A stretch of 64,000 bases of DNA from contig NZ_JAQZCH010000001.1 in NCBI RefSeq assembly GCF_028737325.1, positions 1,160,732-1,224,731 of the forward strand, given 5' to 3'. The notes under the pieces were generated by a model. That model had not been told where the DNA came from and searched no databases. It saw only the letters and a program-made list of their open reading frames with translations. The stretch is from Microbacterium thalli. Lineage in GTDB: Bacteria; Actinomycetota; Actinomycetes; Actinomycetales; Microbacteriaceae. The position numbers and the translations under genes are program-made. Below, piece after piece: positions 16,674 to 24,788 of this stretch (within the stretch, counting starts at the first letter, position 1; each line of letters begins with the position of its first letter).

Positions 16674-18047
16674 ATGACCAAGCTCAGGCTGGCCATCGTC
16701 GGCGCCGGACCCGCCGGCATCTACGCCGCGGATCTGCTGTTGAAGGCCGAGCGCAAGTTCGACGTCTCGATCGACCTGTTCGACCACCTGCCGGCGCCTT
16801 ACGGCCTCGTCCGTTACGGCGTCGCCCCGGACCACCCGCGCATCAAGGGGATCATCAACGCCCTGCGCGATGTGATCGACAGCGGTCAGATCCGGATGTT
16901 CGGCAACGTGCGCTTCGGGGAGGACATCGCCCTCGACGATCTCAAGCACCACTACAACGCCGTCATCTTCGCCACCGGCGCGATCCGCGACGCCGATCTC
17001 GACATCCCCGGCATCGACGCCGAAGGCTCGTACGGCGCGGCCGACTTCGTCAGCTGGTACGACGGGCACCCCGACTTCCCGCGCGAGTGGCCGCTGGATG
17101 CGGCATCCGTCGGCGTCATCGGCAACGGCAACGTCGCGCTCGATGTCGCCCGCGTGCTGGCCAAGCACGCCGACGACCTGCTCGTCACCGAGATCCCCGA
17201 CAACGTCTACCAGGGGCTGCGTGCGTCGGCTGTGACCGATGTGCACGTCTTCGGTCGCCGGGGTCCGGCGCAGGTGAAGTTCACCCCGCTCGAACTGCGC
17301 GAGCTCGGTGAGCTGCGCGACGTCGACCTCGTCGTCTACGACGAGGACTTCGACTACGACGAGGGCTCGAAGGCCGCCATCGCCTCGAACAAGCAGGTCA
17401 TGGTCATCGACCGCGTGCTGCAGTCGTGGCGTCAGCGTCTGAGCGCCAACGGTGCCGGAGGCGAGGCATCGCGCCGACTGCACCTGCATTTCTATGCCAA
17501 GCCGGTCGAGGTCAAGACGGATGCCGCCGGGCGGGTGGCCGCGCTGGTCTACGAGCGGACGCGACCGGACGGCGAGGGCGGTGTCGAGGGCACCGGCGAG
17601 CTGCGCGAGGTCGAGCTGCAGGGCCTGTACCGCGCCGTCGGCTACTTCGGTTCGCCGCTGCCGGGGGTCCCCTTCGACGCGACCCACGGAGTGATCCCGA
17701 ACCAGGAGGGCCAGGTGCTGCACGAGGACTCGAACGAGCGCGTGCCCGGGGTCTACGCGACCGGCTGGATCAAGCGCGGACCCGTCGGGCTCATCGGCCA
17801 CACGAAGTCCGACGCGATGGAGACCGTCCGCCACGTCATCAACGACCAGGGGTCGTGGTGGCAGCCCGCCGACCCGTCGGAGCAGGGCGTCATCGACCTG
17901 CTGACGCAGCGTGGCGTGGCCTGGACCGACCTCGACGGATGGCACCGCCTCGACCAGCACGAGATCGCACTGGGTGCTCCGGCCGAGCGCGCTCGCGTGA
18001 AGGTCGTGGACCGCGACGAGATGGTCGCCATTTCGCGCGGCGAGTGA
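16674..18047 (+). CDS. Ferredoxin/flavodoxin-NADP reductase, FprA (adrenodoxin reductase) type
   Basis: A 457-residue flavoprotein that moves electrons between NADPH and ferredoxin. The FAD-binding motif VGAGPAGIYAAD starts at about residue 8, followed by the adrenodoxin-reductase-type stretch PAPYGLVRYGVAPDHPRIKG; the NADPH-binding GNGNVALDVARVL lies at about 150-162, and the C-terminal GWIKRGPVGLIGHTKSDA motif is characteristic of FprA of mycobacteria. The ATG at 16674 is chosen because GAGGA lies 8 nt upstream and the FAD motif follows directly; the frame is open further upstream. A role in supplying electrons to P450s or other ferredoxin-linked enzymes is possible, but no ferredoxin gene is nearby. 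Confidence 0.9.
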   Translation: MTKLRLAIVGAGPAGIYAADLLLKAERKFDVSIDLFDHLPAPYGLVRYGVAPDHPRIKGIINALRDVIDSGQIRMFGNVRFGEDIALDDLKHHYNAVIFATGAIRDADLDIPGIDAEGSYGAADFVSWYDGHPDFPREWPLDAASVGVIGNGNVALDVARVLAKHADDLLVTEIPDNVYQGLRASAVTDVHVFGRRGPAQVKFTPLELRELGELRDVDLVVYDEDFDYDEGSKAAIASNKQVMVIDRVLQSWRQRLSANGAGGEASRRLHLHFYAKPVEVKTDAAGRVAALVYERTRPDGEGGVEGTGELREVELQGLYRAVGYFGSPLPGVPFDATHGVIPNQEGQVLHEDSNERVPGVYATGWIKRGPVGLIGHTKSDAMETVRHVINDQGSWWQPADPSEQGVIDLLTQRGVAWTDLDGWHRLDQHEIALGAPAERARVKVVDRDEMVAISRGE

Positions 18048-18073
18048 CGTTTGACACCGTACAATCTGTGAGA

Positions 18074-18089
18074 CGGCAGACGTCTGCCG
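18074..18089. promoter_or_regulatory. 16-bp perfect palindrome in front of an uncharacterised gene
   Basis: CGGCAGAC followed directly by GTCTGCCG is a perfect palindrome, 21 bp upstream of the gene at 18111 and just after a TACAAT hexamer (18060-18065) that could be a -10 element. It may be an operator in the early transcribed region or an RNA hairpin; nothing in the sequence tells which protein binds. Confidence 0.5.
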
Positions 18090-18110
18090 CACGACGGAGA
18101 CGATCCACCG

Positions 18111-18476
18111 ATGCCCTTCCGCAGCAAGCAGACTCTCGACGCATGGATCGACGAGTTCCAGCAGTTCGGTTACTCCCTCGCGGTGAAGGTCATCCCGCAG
18201 GACGGCAGCCTCGGCCGTGACACCGGCCTCGTGGGCATCACGATGATGAACGCGCAGACCGTGACCTACATCGAGCCCGACGTGCCCGGTGGCAACAAGT
18301 GGCGCATCACCTTCGAGCCGCGTGAGACCGAGCTGCGCCTGGACGCCGGCGGGGCACTGCGACTGTCGACCGAGCTCGCGATGGTGTCGGCGCTGTGCGC
18401 CTTCCTCGAGACGAAGTCCAACGCCTTCTTCGGCGACGACCTCTCGGAGGAATCGGACGCCGTCTCGGCCCGCTGA
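18111..18476 (+). CDS. Uncharacterised 121-residue protein
   Basis: I do not recognise this family. The product has no signal peptide or membrane helix; it looks like a small soluble alpha/beta protein, starting with RSKQTLDAWIDEFQQFGYSLAVKV and ending in a helix LAMVSALCAFLETKSNAFF with an acidic tail. There is no strong ribosome site; GGAGACG lies about 13 nt upstream of the ATG. A TACAAT hexamer and a perfect 16-bp palindrome precede the gene, suggesting its own regulated promoter rather than read-through from the ferredoxin reductase gene 63 bp upstream. Codon use matches its neighbours, so it is likely a real, native gene. Confidence 0.75.
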   Translation: MPFRSKQTLDAWIDEFQQFGYSLAVKVIPQDGSLGRDTGLVGITMMNAQTVTYIEPDVPGGNKWRITFEPRETELRLDAGGALRLSTELAMVSALCAFLETKSNAFFGDDLSEESDAVSAR

Positions 18477-18543
18477 CCTCGCCCCCGCGTTCCGCGGCTG
18501 GGCGACCACACCGGATTCCCGCTCGGGCTGCGAGACTGACGGC

Positions 18544-19545
18544 ATGGAGCGGCGCGACGAGGTGACGTGGGAGCCCGATCTGCTCGGGCCCGGGTTCGAG
18601 CGGGCGACCCTTCCGCTCGGCACCGACGACGAGGGAGATGTCGTCGCGACGATCGTGCGGTCGATGCCGCATCCCGGGCTGCGGCTGTTCGGCCCGTGGC
18701 GCGACGTCGACGTGCTCTACGTCCACGGCTGGTCGGACTACTTCTTCCAGGCCGACCTCGCGCGACTGTTCACCGACCGCGGCGCCCGCTTCCACGCCCT
18801 CGATCTGCGCAAGTACGGGCGCAGCATCCGCCCCGGGCAGGCACGCGGATACGTCACGTCGCTCGACGTGTACGACGAGGACATCGCGGCCGCTCTCGCG
18901 GTGATGGACACCGAACGTCAGGGGAGACGCCTCGTGCTGCTCGGGCACAGCACCGGTGGGTTGATCCTCACGCTGTGGGCCGCGCGGCACCCGGGACGTG
19001 CGGCCGCCGTCATCCTGAACAGTCCGTGGCTCGAGTTCCAGCTGGGGCCGGTGGGACGGCAAGCGGTCGCGCCGCTGGTCGAGGTGCGTGCGCGGTTCGA
19101 CCCGCGCGGCGCGCATCCCGCCGTCGACTTCGGCTTCTATACCGCCGCCCAGCGAAGGCTCGGCACTCTGCCGCAGGCCCCGGACGGCTGGCGCCCGGCC
19201 CGGGGGTTCCCGACCCATCCGGCGTGGCTCGCCGCGATCATCGCCGGCCATGCCCGCATCGCCGCGGGCGTCGACGTAGGATGCCCGACCCTCGTGCTGC
19301 TCTCGGCGCGGTCGACCTCACCGCTGCGCTGGAACGACGCGATGACCTCGACCGACTCGGTGCTCGTCGTCGACGACATCGCCCGCGCCGCGACACGCAT
19401 CGCCGCGACCGTCACGATCGCGCGGATCGACGGCGCGATCCACGACGTGTTCCTCTCGGCCGAGCCCGCACGCGCCCAGGCGGGCGCCGCGCTGGTGTCG
19501 TTTCTCGCCGGGCTCGAGCGCGGCCGGGGGATTACCGGTAGTTGA
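18544..19545 (+). CDS. Alpha/beta hydrolase
   Basis: A 333-residue soluble serine hydrolase of the alpha/beta fold. The nucleophile elbow is GHSTGG with Ser136; the oxyanion region is [10 protein letters not shown] (about residues 57-66). The catalytic Asp is probably in the [12 protein letters not shown] segment and the catalytic His in [10 protein letters not shown] near the C-terminus. It resembles lysophospholipase/monoacylglycerol-lipase-like hydrolases, but the substrate cannot be stated. The ATG at 18544 is preferred to longer in-frame starts that would run into the upstream gene; GAGACT lies 6 nt before it, a weak match to the leaderless pattern. It overlaps the yajQ 3' end by 14 bp on the other strand. 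Confidence 0.85.
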   Translation: MERRDEVTWEPDLLGPGFERATLPLGTDDEGDVVATIVRSMPHPGLRLFGPWRDVDVLYVHGWSDYFFQADLARLFTDRGARFHALDLRKYGRSIRPGQARGYVTSLDVYDEDIAAALAVMDTERQGRRLVLLGHSTGGLILTLWAARHPGRAAAVILNSPWLEFQLGPVGRQAVAPLVEVRARFDPRGAHPAVDFGFYTAAQRRLGTLPQAPDGWRPARGFPTHPAWLAAIIAGHARIAAGVDVGCPTLVLLSARSTSPLRWNDAMTSTDSVLVVDDIARAATRIAATVTIARIDGAIHDVFLSAEPARAQAGAALVSFLAGLERGRGITGS

Positions 19546-20020
19546 CGAACTGCAGGTCGACGTCGAGGTCGGCGGCCTTCAGCATCCGCTGCACTTCCTG
19601 CAGGTCGTCGCGCGACTTCGACTGCACGCGCAGCTCGTCGCCCTGGATCTGCGACTTGATCGACTTGGGACCCTCGTCGCGGATCATCTTGCTGATCTTC
19701 TTGGCATCCTCCGACGAGATGCCCTCTTTCAGCGTCGAGACGATGCGGTACTCGCGGCCCGAGGCGGTCGGCTCACCCGAGTCGAGGCTCTTCAGCGAGA
19801 TGCCGCGCTTGATCAGCTTCGTCTGGAAGACGTCGAGCACTGCCTTCGCGCGCTCCTCGGAGTTCGCCTTGATGAGGATCGACTCGCCCGACCAGTCGAT
19901 AGACGCGTCGGTGCCCTTGAAGTCGTACCGCTGCTCGACCTCCTTGCGGGCCTGATTGAGCGCGTTGTCGGCCTCTTGGCGATCGATCTTGCTGACGATG
20001 TCGAACGAGGAATCTGCCAT
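19532..20020 (-). CDS. yajQ: YajQ family nucleotide-binding protein
   Basis: A 162-residue protein matching UPF0234/YajQ along its whole length, from [20 protein letters not shown] through QRYDFKG to the C-terminal QSKSRDDLQ and [10 protein letters not shown]. YajQ proteins bind nucleic acids and in some bacteria cyclic-di-GMP and act as regulators; the role in actinobacteria is not established. The ATG is 6 nt downstream of TAGACT on the minus strand and lacks a ribosome site. The 3' end overlaps the hydrolase gene by 14 bp, tail to tail. Confidence 0.93.
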   Translation of the reverse strand: MADSSFDIVSKIDRQEADNALNQARKEVEQRYDFKGTDASIDWSGESILIKANSEERAKAVLDVFQTKLIKRGISLKSLDSGEPTASGREYRIVSTLKEGISSEDAKKISKMIRDEGPKSIKSQIQGDELRVQSKSRDDLQEVQRMLKAADLDVDLQFVNYR

Positions 20021-20026
20021 GCCGAG

Positions 20027-20032
20027 AGTCTA
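20027..20032 (-). promoter_or_regulatory. Leaderless -10 element of yajQ (TAGACT)
   Basis: On the minus strand TAGACT is followed by exactly 6 nt and the yajQ ATG. Confidence 0.6.
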
Positions 20033-20092
20033 ACCGCGCGGCCCCCGAGCCGCCGGGTCGGGAGCGTCGGAGCCCGACGTCGGAGCGCTTCG

Positions 20093-20098
20093 TAGACT
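20093..20098 (+). promoter_or_regulatory. Leaderless -10 element of the FBP-domain gene (TAGACT)
   Basis: TAGACT is followed by 7 nt and the ATG at 20106; there is no Shine-Dalgarno sequence. Confidence 0.5.
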
Positions 20099-20105
20099 GG
20101 AATCC

Positions 20106-20597
20106 ATGCAGGCACTGACCGAGGACCAGGTCCGCTCCACCTTCGTCAACGCCGTTCCCGACGAGGTGCGGCAGCTCGCTCTCCCTCACGACTTCCCGAT
20201 CGTCGAGTGGGACCATCTCGACTTCCTCGCCTGGCCCGACCCGCGCACGCGCGGACGCGCGTATGTCGTGGCCGAGCTCGACGGCGCACCGACGGGTGTC
20301 GTGCTGCGCCGGGCCGACGGACGCAGCGCAGCGCGCGCGGCGATGTGCAACATCTGCCACACGATGCAGCCCGGCGATCAGGTGGCGTTGTTCACCGCAC
20401 GCAAGGCGGGGGATGCCGGCGACCGCGGCGATGCGGTCGGCACGTACCTCTGCGCCGACCTCGGCTGCCACGAGAACGTGCGGATCGCGGCTCCGCTCGC
20501 GCCGAGCGAGATGCGCGCGAGCGTCGACCGCCGCATCGACGGCACGCGGCACCGCGCGCTCGCCTTCGTCGAGCGGATCGTGAGCGACGAGGCCTGA
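20106..20597 (+). CDS. FBP-domain (FusB/FusC-like) treble-clef zinc-finger protein
   Basis: A 163-residue protein. The C-terminal half contains the treble-clef zinc site C-N-I-C-H (about residue 82) and C-A-D-L-G-C-H (about residue 117) followed by ENVR, matching the FBP domain of elongation factor G-binding proteins such as FusB and FusC. Those bind EF-G and can release it from the ribosome, protecting against fusidic acid. The N-terminal half (LTEDQVRSTFVN) is shorter than in FusB. In actinobacteria such proteins are usually chromosomal and probably housekeeping; resistance is not implied. Confidence 0.82.
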   Translation: MQALTEDQVRSTFVNAVPDEVRQLALPHDFPIVEWDHLDFLAWPDPRTRGRAYVVAELDGAPTGVVLRRADGRSAARAAMCNICHTMQPGDQVALFTARKAGDAGDRGDAVGTYLCADLGCHENVRIAAPLAPSEMRASVDRRIDGTRHRALAFVERIVSDEA

Positions 20598-20652
20598 CGC
20601 AGCGGCATCCGGTTCGCCCGAACGGTGGTTCGGAGCACGGCTTCACCGGGGG

Positions 20653-20658
20653 TAATAT
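20653..20658 (+). promoter_or_regulatory. Probable -10 element of tRNA-Tyr (TAATAT)
   Basis: TAATAT lies about 49 bp before the mature tRNA. A weak -35-like TTCGGA at 20629-20634 is 18 bp upstream of it. The AT-rich hexamer stands out in this GC-rich region. Confidence 0.5.
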
Positions 20659-20706
20659 GGGTTCTCGCGCCTCTGGTCGACTGGATAAGCCGGGCAGGTG
20701 CGCACT

Positions 20707-20788
20707 GGCGAGTTACCCAAGCGGCCAAAGGGATCTGACTGTAAATCAGACTGCATTGCATTCGGGGGTTCGAATCCCTCACTCGCCA
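20707..20788 (+). tRNA. tRNA-Tyr (anticodon GTA)
   Basis: An 82-nt class II tRNA: acceptor stem GGCGAGT pairs with ACTCGCC, the anticodon loop is CTGTAAA with anticodon GTA, a long variable arm follows, and the T-loop reads GGTTCGAATCC. The discriminator base is A and CCA is not encoded. The D-arm and variable arm are standard for Tyr. A strong terminator follows 6 bp later. Confidence 0.95.
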
Positions 20789-20794
20789 CTTCTG

Positions 20795-20828
20795 GAGAAG
20801 GGCCCCCGTTTCAGCGGGGGCCCTTCTC
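20795..20828 (+). terminator. Intrinsic terminator after tRNA-Tyr
   Basis: A 14-bp perfect stem, GAGAAGGGCCCCCG paired with CGGGGGCCCTTCTC, around a 6-nt loop. The stem reads equally on both strands and sits between tRNA-Tyr and the oppositely oriented response regulator gene, so it may stop transcription from both sides. Only a short T-rich stretch follows. Confidence 0.85.
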
Positions 20829-20863
20829 GTTCGTGGCGACGGGCTCGGAATCCGCGGGCGACT

Positions 20864-20881
20864 TTCATCCGAATGGATGAA
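20864..20881. repeat. Small palindrome TTCATCC-GAAT-GGATGAA (copy 1)
   Basis: Seven-base complementary arms around GAAT, located just behind the tRNA-Tyr terminator. A near-identical element (TTTCATCC-GAAC-GGATGA) occurs at 26655-26672 behind the tRNA-Thr/tRNA-Met pair. Function unknown. Confidence 0.5.
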
Positions 20882-20890
20882 GCGGCCAGG

Positions 20891-21559
20891 TCAGATCCGG
20901 TTGCGTGCTCCCCAGAGCGCGAGCTGGGTGCGGTCGGCGAGGTCGAGCTTCTTGAGCGCGGAGTGCAGCTGCGACCGGACGGTGTGCACCGAGACCTGGA
21001 GCGTCTCGGCGATGCCCTCGTTGCTCGTGACGCCCCCGGCGAGCACGGAGATGACGCGGCGTTCGGCGGACGTCAGCAGGGCGCTGCCTTCGGGGTCGGC
21101 GGGGACGCCGCCTCGGCGTACGAACTCGCGCAGGAGCGGGGCGGTCACGCGCGAGGACACGAGTGCTTCGCCGCGCGCGGCGGCGTAGATGGCGCCGACG
21201 AGCTGGTCGGAGTCGTGGCTCTTGAGCAGGTATCCGACGGCGCCGGAGTCGAGCGCTTCGCTGACGTAGCCGTCGACGGCATAGCTGGTCATGACGATGA
21301 CGGCTATCGGGCGGTGCCCGTCGTCGGGGCGGGCCAGCACGCGCGTCGCAGCCAAGCCCGACATCTGCGGCATCTGGATGTCCATCAGGACGACGTCGGC
21401 TCGTTCGGCTCGGGCCACGTGGACGGCGTCGATTCCGTTGGACACCTCGCCGGCGACGAGGATGCCGGGGGCCCCCTCGAGCTGCAGGCGCAGGCCGCGG
21501 CGGACGGCACGATTGTCGTCGGCGATCAGAACGCGGATGCGCTCGGCCGGACGATTCAT
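20891..21559 (-). CDS. LuxR/NarL family response regulator
   Basis: A 222-residue response regulator: receiver domain with acidic pocket (IADDN, residues 12-16), phosphoacceptor Asp60 in VVLMDIQMP and the conserved Thr/Lys positions, then a LuxR-type helix-turn-helix (about residues 160-205, TSNEGIAETLQVSVHTVRSQLHSAL). It is controlled by the histidine kinase encoded 13 bp upstream in the same operon. GGGAG lies 8 nt before the ATG. Targets are unknown; the membrane-protein gene that is divergent from the kinase (22962) is a possible one. Confidence 0.93.
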   Translation of the reverse strand: MNRPAERIRVLIADDNRAVRRGLRLQLEGAPGILVAGEVSNGIDAVHVARAERADVVLMDIQMPQMSGLAATRVLARPDDGHRPIAVIVMTSYAVDGYVSEALDSGAVGYLLKSHDSDQLVGAIYAAARGEALVSSRVTAPLLREFVRRGGVPADPEGSALLTSAERRVISVLAGGVTSNEGIAETLQVSVHTVRSQLHSALKKLDLADRTQLALWGARNRI

Positions 21560-21572
21560 GCCGTTCTCCCTC

Positions 21573-22847
21573 TCAGGCGATCGGGTCGATCGGGATCGTG
21601 ATCCGCACGTCCCATCCGCCGGTCGGCGTCGGCCCTGCGAACAGTGTGCCCCGCAGCAGCTCCACGCGCTCGCGCATGCCCCGCAGTCCCCAGCCGAGGT
21701 CGAGCCCCGGAACGGGGGCCGTATCGCGTCGGGGCGCCTCGTTGCCGATCCGCACCACGAGATCGTCCGGACCAGCCGACACCGTGACGGTCACGGGAGC
21801 GCCGGGCGCGTGCTTGGCCGCGTTGGTGAGCGCTTCCTGAAGCGCACGGTAGGCGGTGGTCGAGACGACGGCGGGCAGGTCGGTGACGGGACCGGATGCG
21901 TCGAACGACACCGGCATGCCACGCTGCGACCAGAACTCCACCAGCTCCGCCGCGCGGCGCAGATCACGTGTGGTCTCCGTGGGGGCGGCGGCGTCTGCGT
22001 GCAGGTCGCTCAGCGCACCGGAAAGGCTCGCCGCAGCGAACCGGCCCTCGTTGCGCACCTCTCCGACCAACCGGATCGCCTCTTCGGGGCGCGCCGGGGC
22101 GAGCGAGATCGCCGCATCGGCGAGCGTCACGAGGCCGGCGAGGTGCTGGCCGGCGACATCGTGCAGTTCCTGCGCGATGCGCGCGCGCTCACGTTCCCGT
22201 GCGTCGACCACCCGTGCGTCGTGCTCCTGGCGGGCGAGTTCCGCCTGCTCGCGGGCAAGTGTGACCCGTCGCACCTGCGCTCCCCACCAGATGCCGAGAG
22301 CCGTGGCCCCGAGCACGGGGGCGGTGAAGCCGAAGAACTGGTTCACGGTGTAGTTCACCGCCTCGCCGATCTCGCCGATGTAGAACGCGGCCCAGACCAC
22401 GAGGGTCCCCATGGCGACCACGACGACCAGCACGCCGCAGACGATCGCCGCGGTCGGGGAGACGCGGCTCGCCAGCAGGAACTGCGCGAGCGCGACCACG
22501 AGATACATGCCCACGAGCCAGTTCGGGATCGCGAATGCGATGAGCAACACGAGGTACACGGCGACGGTCGCGGCGACGGCCGTCCGCGGCCACCGGTCGC
22601 TGAGCAGCAGCGCGCCGGCTTGCGCGACGCATCCCGCCGTGAGAGCCGCGAACAGCAGCGGCAGCGGGAAATCCCAAGGCCAGTCGGTGAAGCCGCCGAT
22701 CAAGGCCGTGATGGGCGTCGCGAGCACCTGCAGCGTCGTCATCACCGAGACGATCACGGCGAAGATGGCCGCCGCACGGCGGGTGCGGAAGAAGGTCCGC
22801 GTGGCGGACGCATCGAACCCGACGCCGGGCTCTCGAGGTGGCTTCAC
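21573..22847 (-). CDS. Two-component sensor histidine kinase (HisKA_3)
   Basis: A 424-residue NarX/DesK-type kinase with about five or six membrane helices in residues 25-190, a short coiled-coil linker, the HisKA_3 dimerisation domain with phosphorylated His229 in ARIAQELHDVAGQHL, and a HATPase_c domain with LQEALTNAAKHAPG (N box) and the G boxes near GLDLGWGLRGMRERV. There is no recognisable extracytoplasmic sensor domain, so the signal is likely perceived in or at the membrane. The start is GTG, with a GAGGAT hexamer 6 nt upstream. It forms an operon with the response regulator downstream. Confidence 0.92.
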   Translation of the reverse strand: MKPPREPGVGFDASATRTFFRTRRAAAIFAVIVSVMTTLQVLATPITALIGGFTDWPWDFPLPLLFAALTAGCVAQAGALLLSDRWPRTAVAATVAVYLVLLIAFAIPNWLVGMYLVVALAQFLLASRVSPTAAIVCGVLVVVVAMGTLVVWAAFYIGEIGEAVNYTVNQFFGFTAPVLGATALGIWWGAQVRRVTLAREQAELARQEHDARVVDARERERARIAQELHDVAGQHLAGLVTLADAAISLAPARPEEAIRLVGEVRNEGRFAAASLSGALSDLHADAAAPTETTRDLRRAAELVEFWSQRGMPVSFDASGPVTDLPAVVSTTAYRALQEALTNAAKHAPGAPVTVTVSAGPDDLVVRIGNEAPRRDTAPVPGLDLGWGLRGMRERVELLRGTLFAGPTPTGGWDVRITIPIDPIA

Positions 22848-22961
22848 CTCAGCATCCTCTCAGCAGCCGTGGCCTCCCACGGACGAGACGCGGGCAACGA
22901 CCCCACGCGGGTCGAGAGCGCGTGCCAGGATGAGAGCACCCACGCGGAAGGAACACCGTCG

Positions 22962-23807
22962 ATGACTCAGCCCATCACGTCTCCGGAGTCGAACAAGCTG
23001 CTGCGCGCCGCGATCTGGGTGGCGATCGGAGCGCTGATCGCCGCGGCGATCGTCTGCGTCGTGTGGGTGCTCATCGGCTCCGGCACCGGCATCGTCGCGC
23101 GCGCCTTCCTCACCGTGCTGCTGCTCGCGGGCTTCGCCGGCATCGCGATCCTCGAATCGCACCTCGCCGCGCGGCGCCCTGCCTGGTTCTCGCTCACGAG
23201 CATGGTCGCCTGGGTCGTCGTGCTGCTCGTCGGGGCTGTCATGATCTGGCTGCCGCGCCCGGTCGAGGACTTCGGATGGGGCTACGAACGGTTCCTGCGA
23301 TTCCTGCTGATCGTGCTCATTCTGCAGTTGGCACTGCTGCACCTGCGGCTGTTCACCAAGGCGTATGCGCGCAACCCGACCACGTTCCTCTCGATCGTCA
23401 CGTACGTCACGATCGCCTTCGTCGCGATCGTCGCCGTGATGCTCATCGTCCCGCTGATCGTCGAGGACCACTTCACCTTCCTGCCGATCTATTGGCGGGT
23501 CGTCGTGGCGCTGACGATCCTCGCGGCCGTGGGAACCGCGCTCGTGCCGCTGGTCAACGCGCTGCTGATGCCGCGTTCCCGCAAGCCCGTCGCGCCCGCG
23601 TGGCCGACCTACGCGGACGGGCGCACGCCCCTCCCGGTGCTTCCGGACGGCTCGCCCGACTGGCAGGCGTACTACACCGGGCGCCCGAGCTACCCCCACG
23701 GGTATGCGCCTCCGCAGCTCCATGCTTCCTCGCAGCCGGCGGCGCAGGGTTACCAGGGATACCCGCCGCCCCCGCCCCTTCCGAACCAGCCCACGGCGCC
23801 ACGCTGA
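22962..23807 (+). CDS. Uncharacterised polytopic membrane protein with Pro/Tyr-rich tail
   Basis: A 281-residue protein with six predicted membrane helices (about residues 15-37, 42-64, 72-93, 105-124, 137-160, 170-192) and a cytoplasmic C-terminal tail of about 80 residues rich in Pro, Gly and Tyr. I do not recognise the family; such tails occur in many actinobacterial membrane proteins. GGAAGGA lies 8 nt upstream of the ATG at 22962, which decides the start against longer in-frame readings. It is transcribed divergently from the histidine kinase gene, with 114 bp between the two starts. Confidence 0.8.
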   Translation: MTQPITSPESNKLLRAAIWVAIGALIAAAIVCVVWVLIGSGTGIVARAFLTVLLLAGFAGIAILESHLAARRPAWFSLTSMVAWVVVLLVGAVMIWLPRPVEDFGWGYERFLRFLLIVLILQLALLHLRLFTKAYARNPTTFLSIVTYVTIAFVAIVAVMLIVPLIVEDHFTFLPIYWRVVVALTILAAVGTALVPLVNALLMPRSRKPVAPAWPTYADGRTPLPVLPDGSPDWQAYYTGRPSYPHGYAPPQLHASSQPAAQGYQGYPPPPPLPNQPTAPR

Positions 23808-23839
23808 CGCATCTGCCCCCGGGCCGGGGGCGCACCCCG

Positions 23840-23845
23840 TAGCGT
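23840..23845 (+). promoter_or_regulatory. Leaderless -10 element of the inositol monophosphatase gene (TAGCGT)
   Basis: TAGCGT is followed by exactly 6 nt and the ATG at 23852. Confidence 0.55.
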
Positions 23846-23851
23846 TGAGGC

Positions 23852-24649
23852 ATGGTGGATGCCCGAGAGCTCGCAGACCTGGCCATCGACATCGCGCGCG
23901 AGGCCGGTGAGCTCGCGCGTCGTCGACGCGGCGAGGGTGTCGCGATCGCGGCCACGAAGTCGGCGCTCGCCGACATCGTCACGGAAGCCGACCGCGAGGT
24001 CGAACTGCTGATCCGCGACCGTATCGCCACCGCGCGGCCCGACGACGGCTTCCTCGGCGAGGAGTCCGGCGCTGAGCGGGGTGCGAGCGGGCTGACGTGG
24101 GTCGTCGACCCGATCGACGGCACCGTGAACTACGCCTACGGCATCCCGCACTACGCCGTGAGCATCGCTGTCGTCGAGGGCGAACCCGACCCGCAGACCT
24201 GGGAAGCCCTCGTCGGAGTCGTGTACGCGCCGGCCGTCGACGAGCTGTTCCACGCGCGCGCGGGAGAGGGCGCCTGGCTCGCCGAGACGCGCCTGCAGGT
24301 GTCGGAGCCGACGGATGCCGGTGCGCTGCTGGCCACCGGTTTCGGATACGACCCCGCCACGCACGCCGGCGATCTGGCGCGGCTCGGGCGCATCATGCCG
24401 GTTGCCCGCGACATCCGTCGCGCCGGAGCGGCGTCGCTCGACCTCGCCTATGTCGCCGCCGGACGACTCGATGGGTACGTCGAGCGCGGTCTGCAGCCCT
24501 GGGACCACGCCGCGGGCGCGCTGCTCGTGCGCGAAGCCGGCGGTGACGTGACGGGCATGCCGGGGGAGCGCCCCGGGCGGACGATGACCATCGCCGCGTC
24601 GCCCGCGCTCCACAGCCGCCTGGCGGAGCGGCTTTTCCACGAATCCTGA
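23852..24649 (+). CDS. suhB: Inositol monophosphatase family protein
   Basis: A 265-residue Mg-dependent phosphatase of the inositol monophosphatase (SuhB/ImpA) family. Metal-binding residues are in place: Glu70 in GEESG, Asp86 and Asp89 in VVDPIDGTVNY, and the distal Asp in QPWDHAAGALLVREAGG. Substrates in actinobacteria include inositol-1-phosphate (for phosphatidylinositol and mycothiol) and sometimes histidinol phosphate; the sequence alone does not decide. The gene starts with ATG in a leaderless context and is followed after about 140 bp by the M23 peptidase gene. Confidence 0.88.
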   Translation: MVDARELADLAIDIAREAGELARRRRGEGVAIAATKSALADIVTEADREVELLIRDRIATARPDDGFLGEESGAERGASGLTWVVDPIDGTVNYAYGIPHYAVSIAVVEGEPDPQTWEALVGVVYAPAVDELFHARAGEGAWLAETRLQVSEPTDAGALLATGFGYDPATHAGDLARLGRIMPVARDIRRAGAASLDLAYVAAGRLDGYVERGLQPWDHAAGALLVREAGGDVTGMPGERPGRTMTIAASPALHSRLAERLFHES

Positions 24650-24692
24650 CGCGTAGATCGCATTCTCAGCCGCGACTCGTTAGTGTTTACCT

Positions 24693-24730
24693 GTTCGTTA
24701 TCTTCGTCACCCGAGCGAAGCGAGACGAAC
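24693..24730 (+). promoter_or_regulatory. Two-step hairpin in the leader of the M23 peptidase gene
   Basis: The outer arms GTTCGT and ACGAAC and the inner arms CTTCG and CGAAG are nested, giving an interrupted hairpin about 60 bp before the probable TTG start of the peptidase gene. No T-run follows, so it is unlikely to be a terminator of the upstream gene. It could be a leader RNA structure; I see no known riboswitch consensus (in particular not the c-di-AMP type sometimes found before such genes). Confidence 0.4.
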
Positions 24731-24788
24731 GCCACCCGGTTTGTATCCGTCGCGCTACCCGCGCGCGCTATTTCCGAGAGCCTGCGAT

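Noticed and set aside
14635..18623. Two long minus-strand frames (678 and 834 residues) opposite the prenyl synthase and ferredoxin reductase genes
   Set aside because: No start signals or domains; the plus-strand genes are clear family members.
20106..20597. Acquired fusidic acid resistance gene
   Set aside because: Although FBP domains occur in FusB/FusC, this gene has native codon use and a native leaderless promoter and sits among housekeeping genes; no resistance can be inferred.
24650..24788. c-di-AMP riboswitch in front of the M23 peptidase gene
   Set aside because: The conserved sequence blocks of that riboswitch are not visible; only an interrupted hairpin is present.
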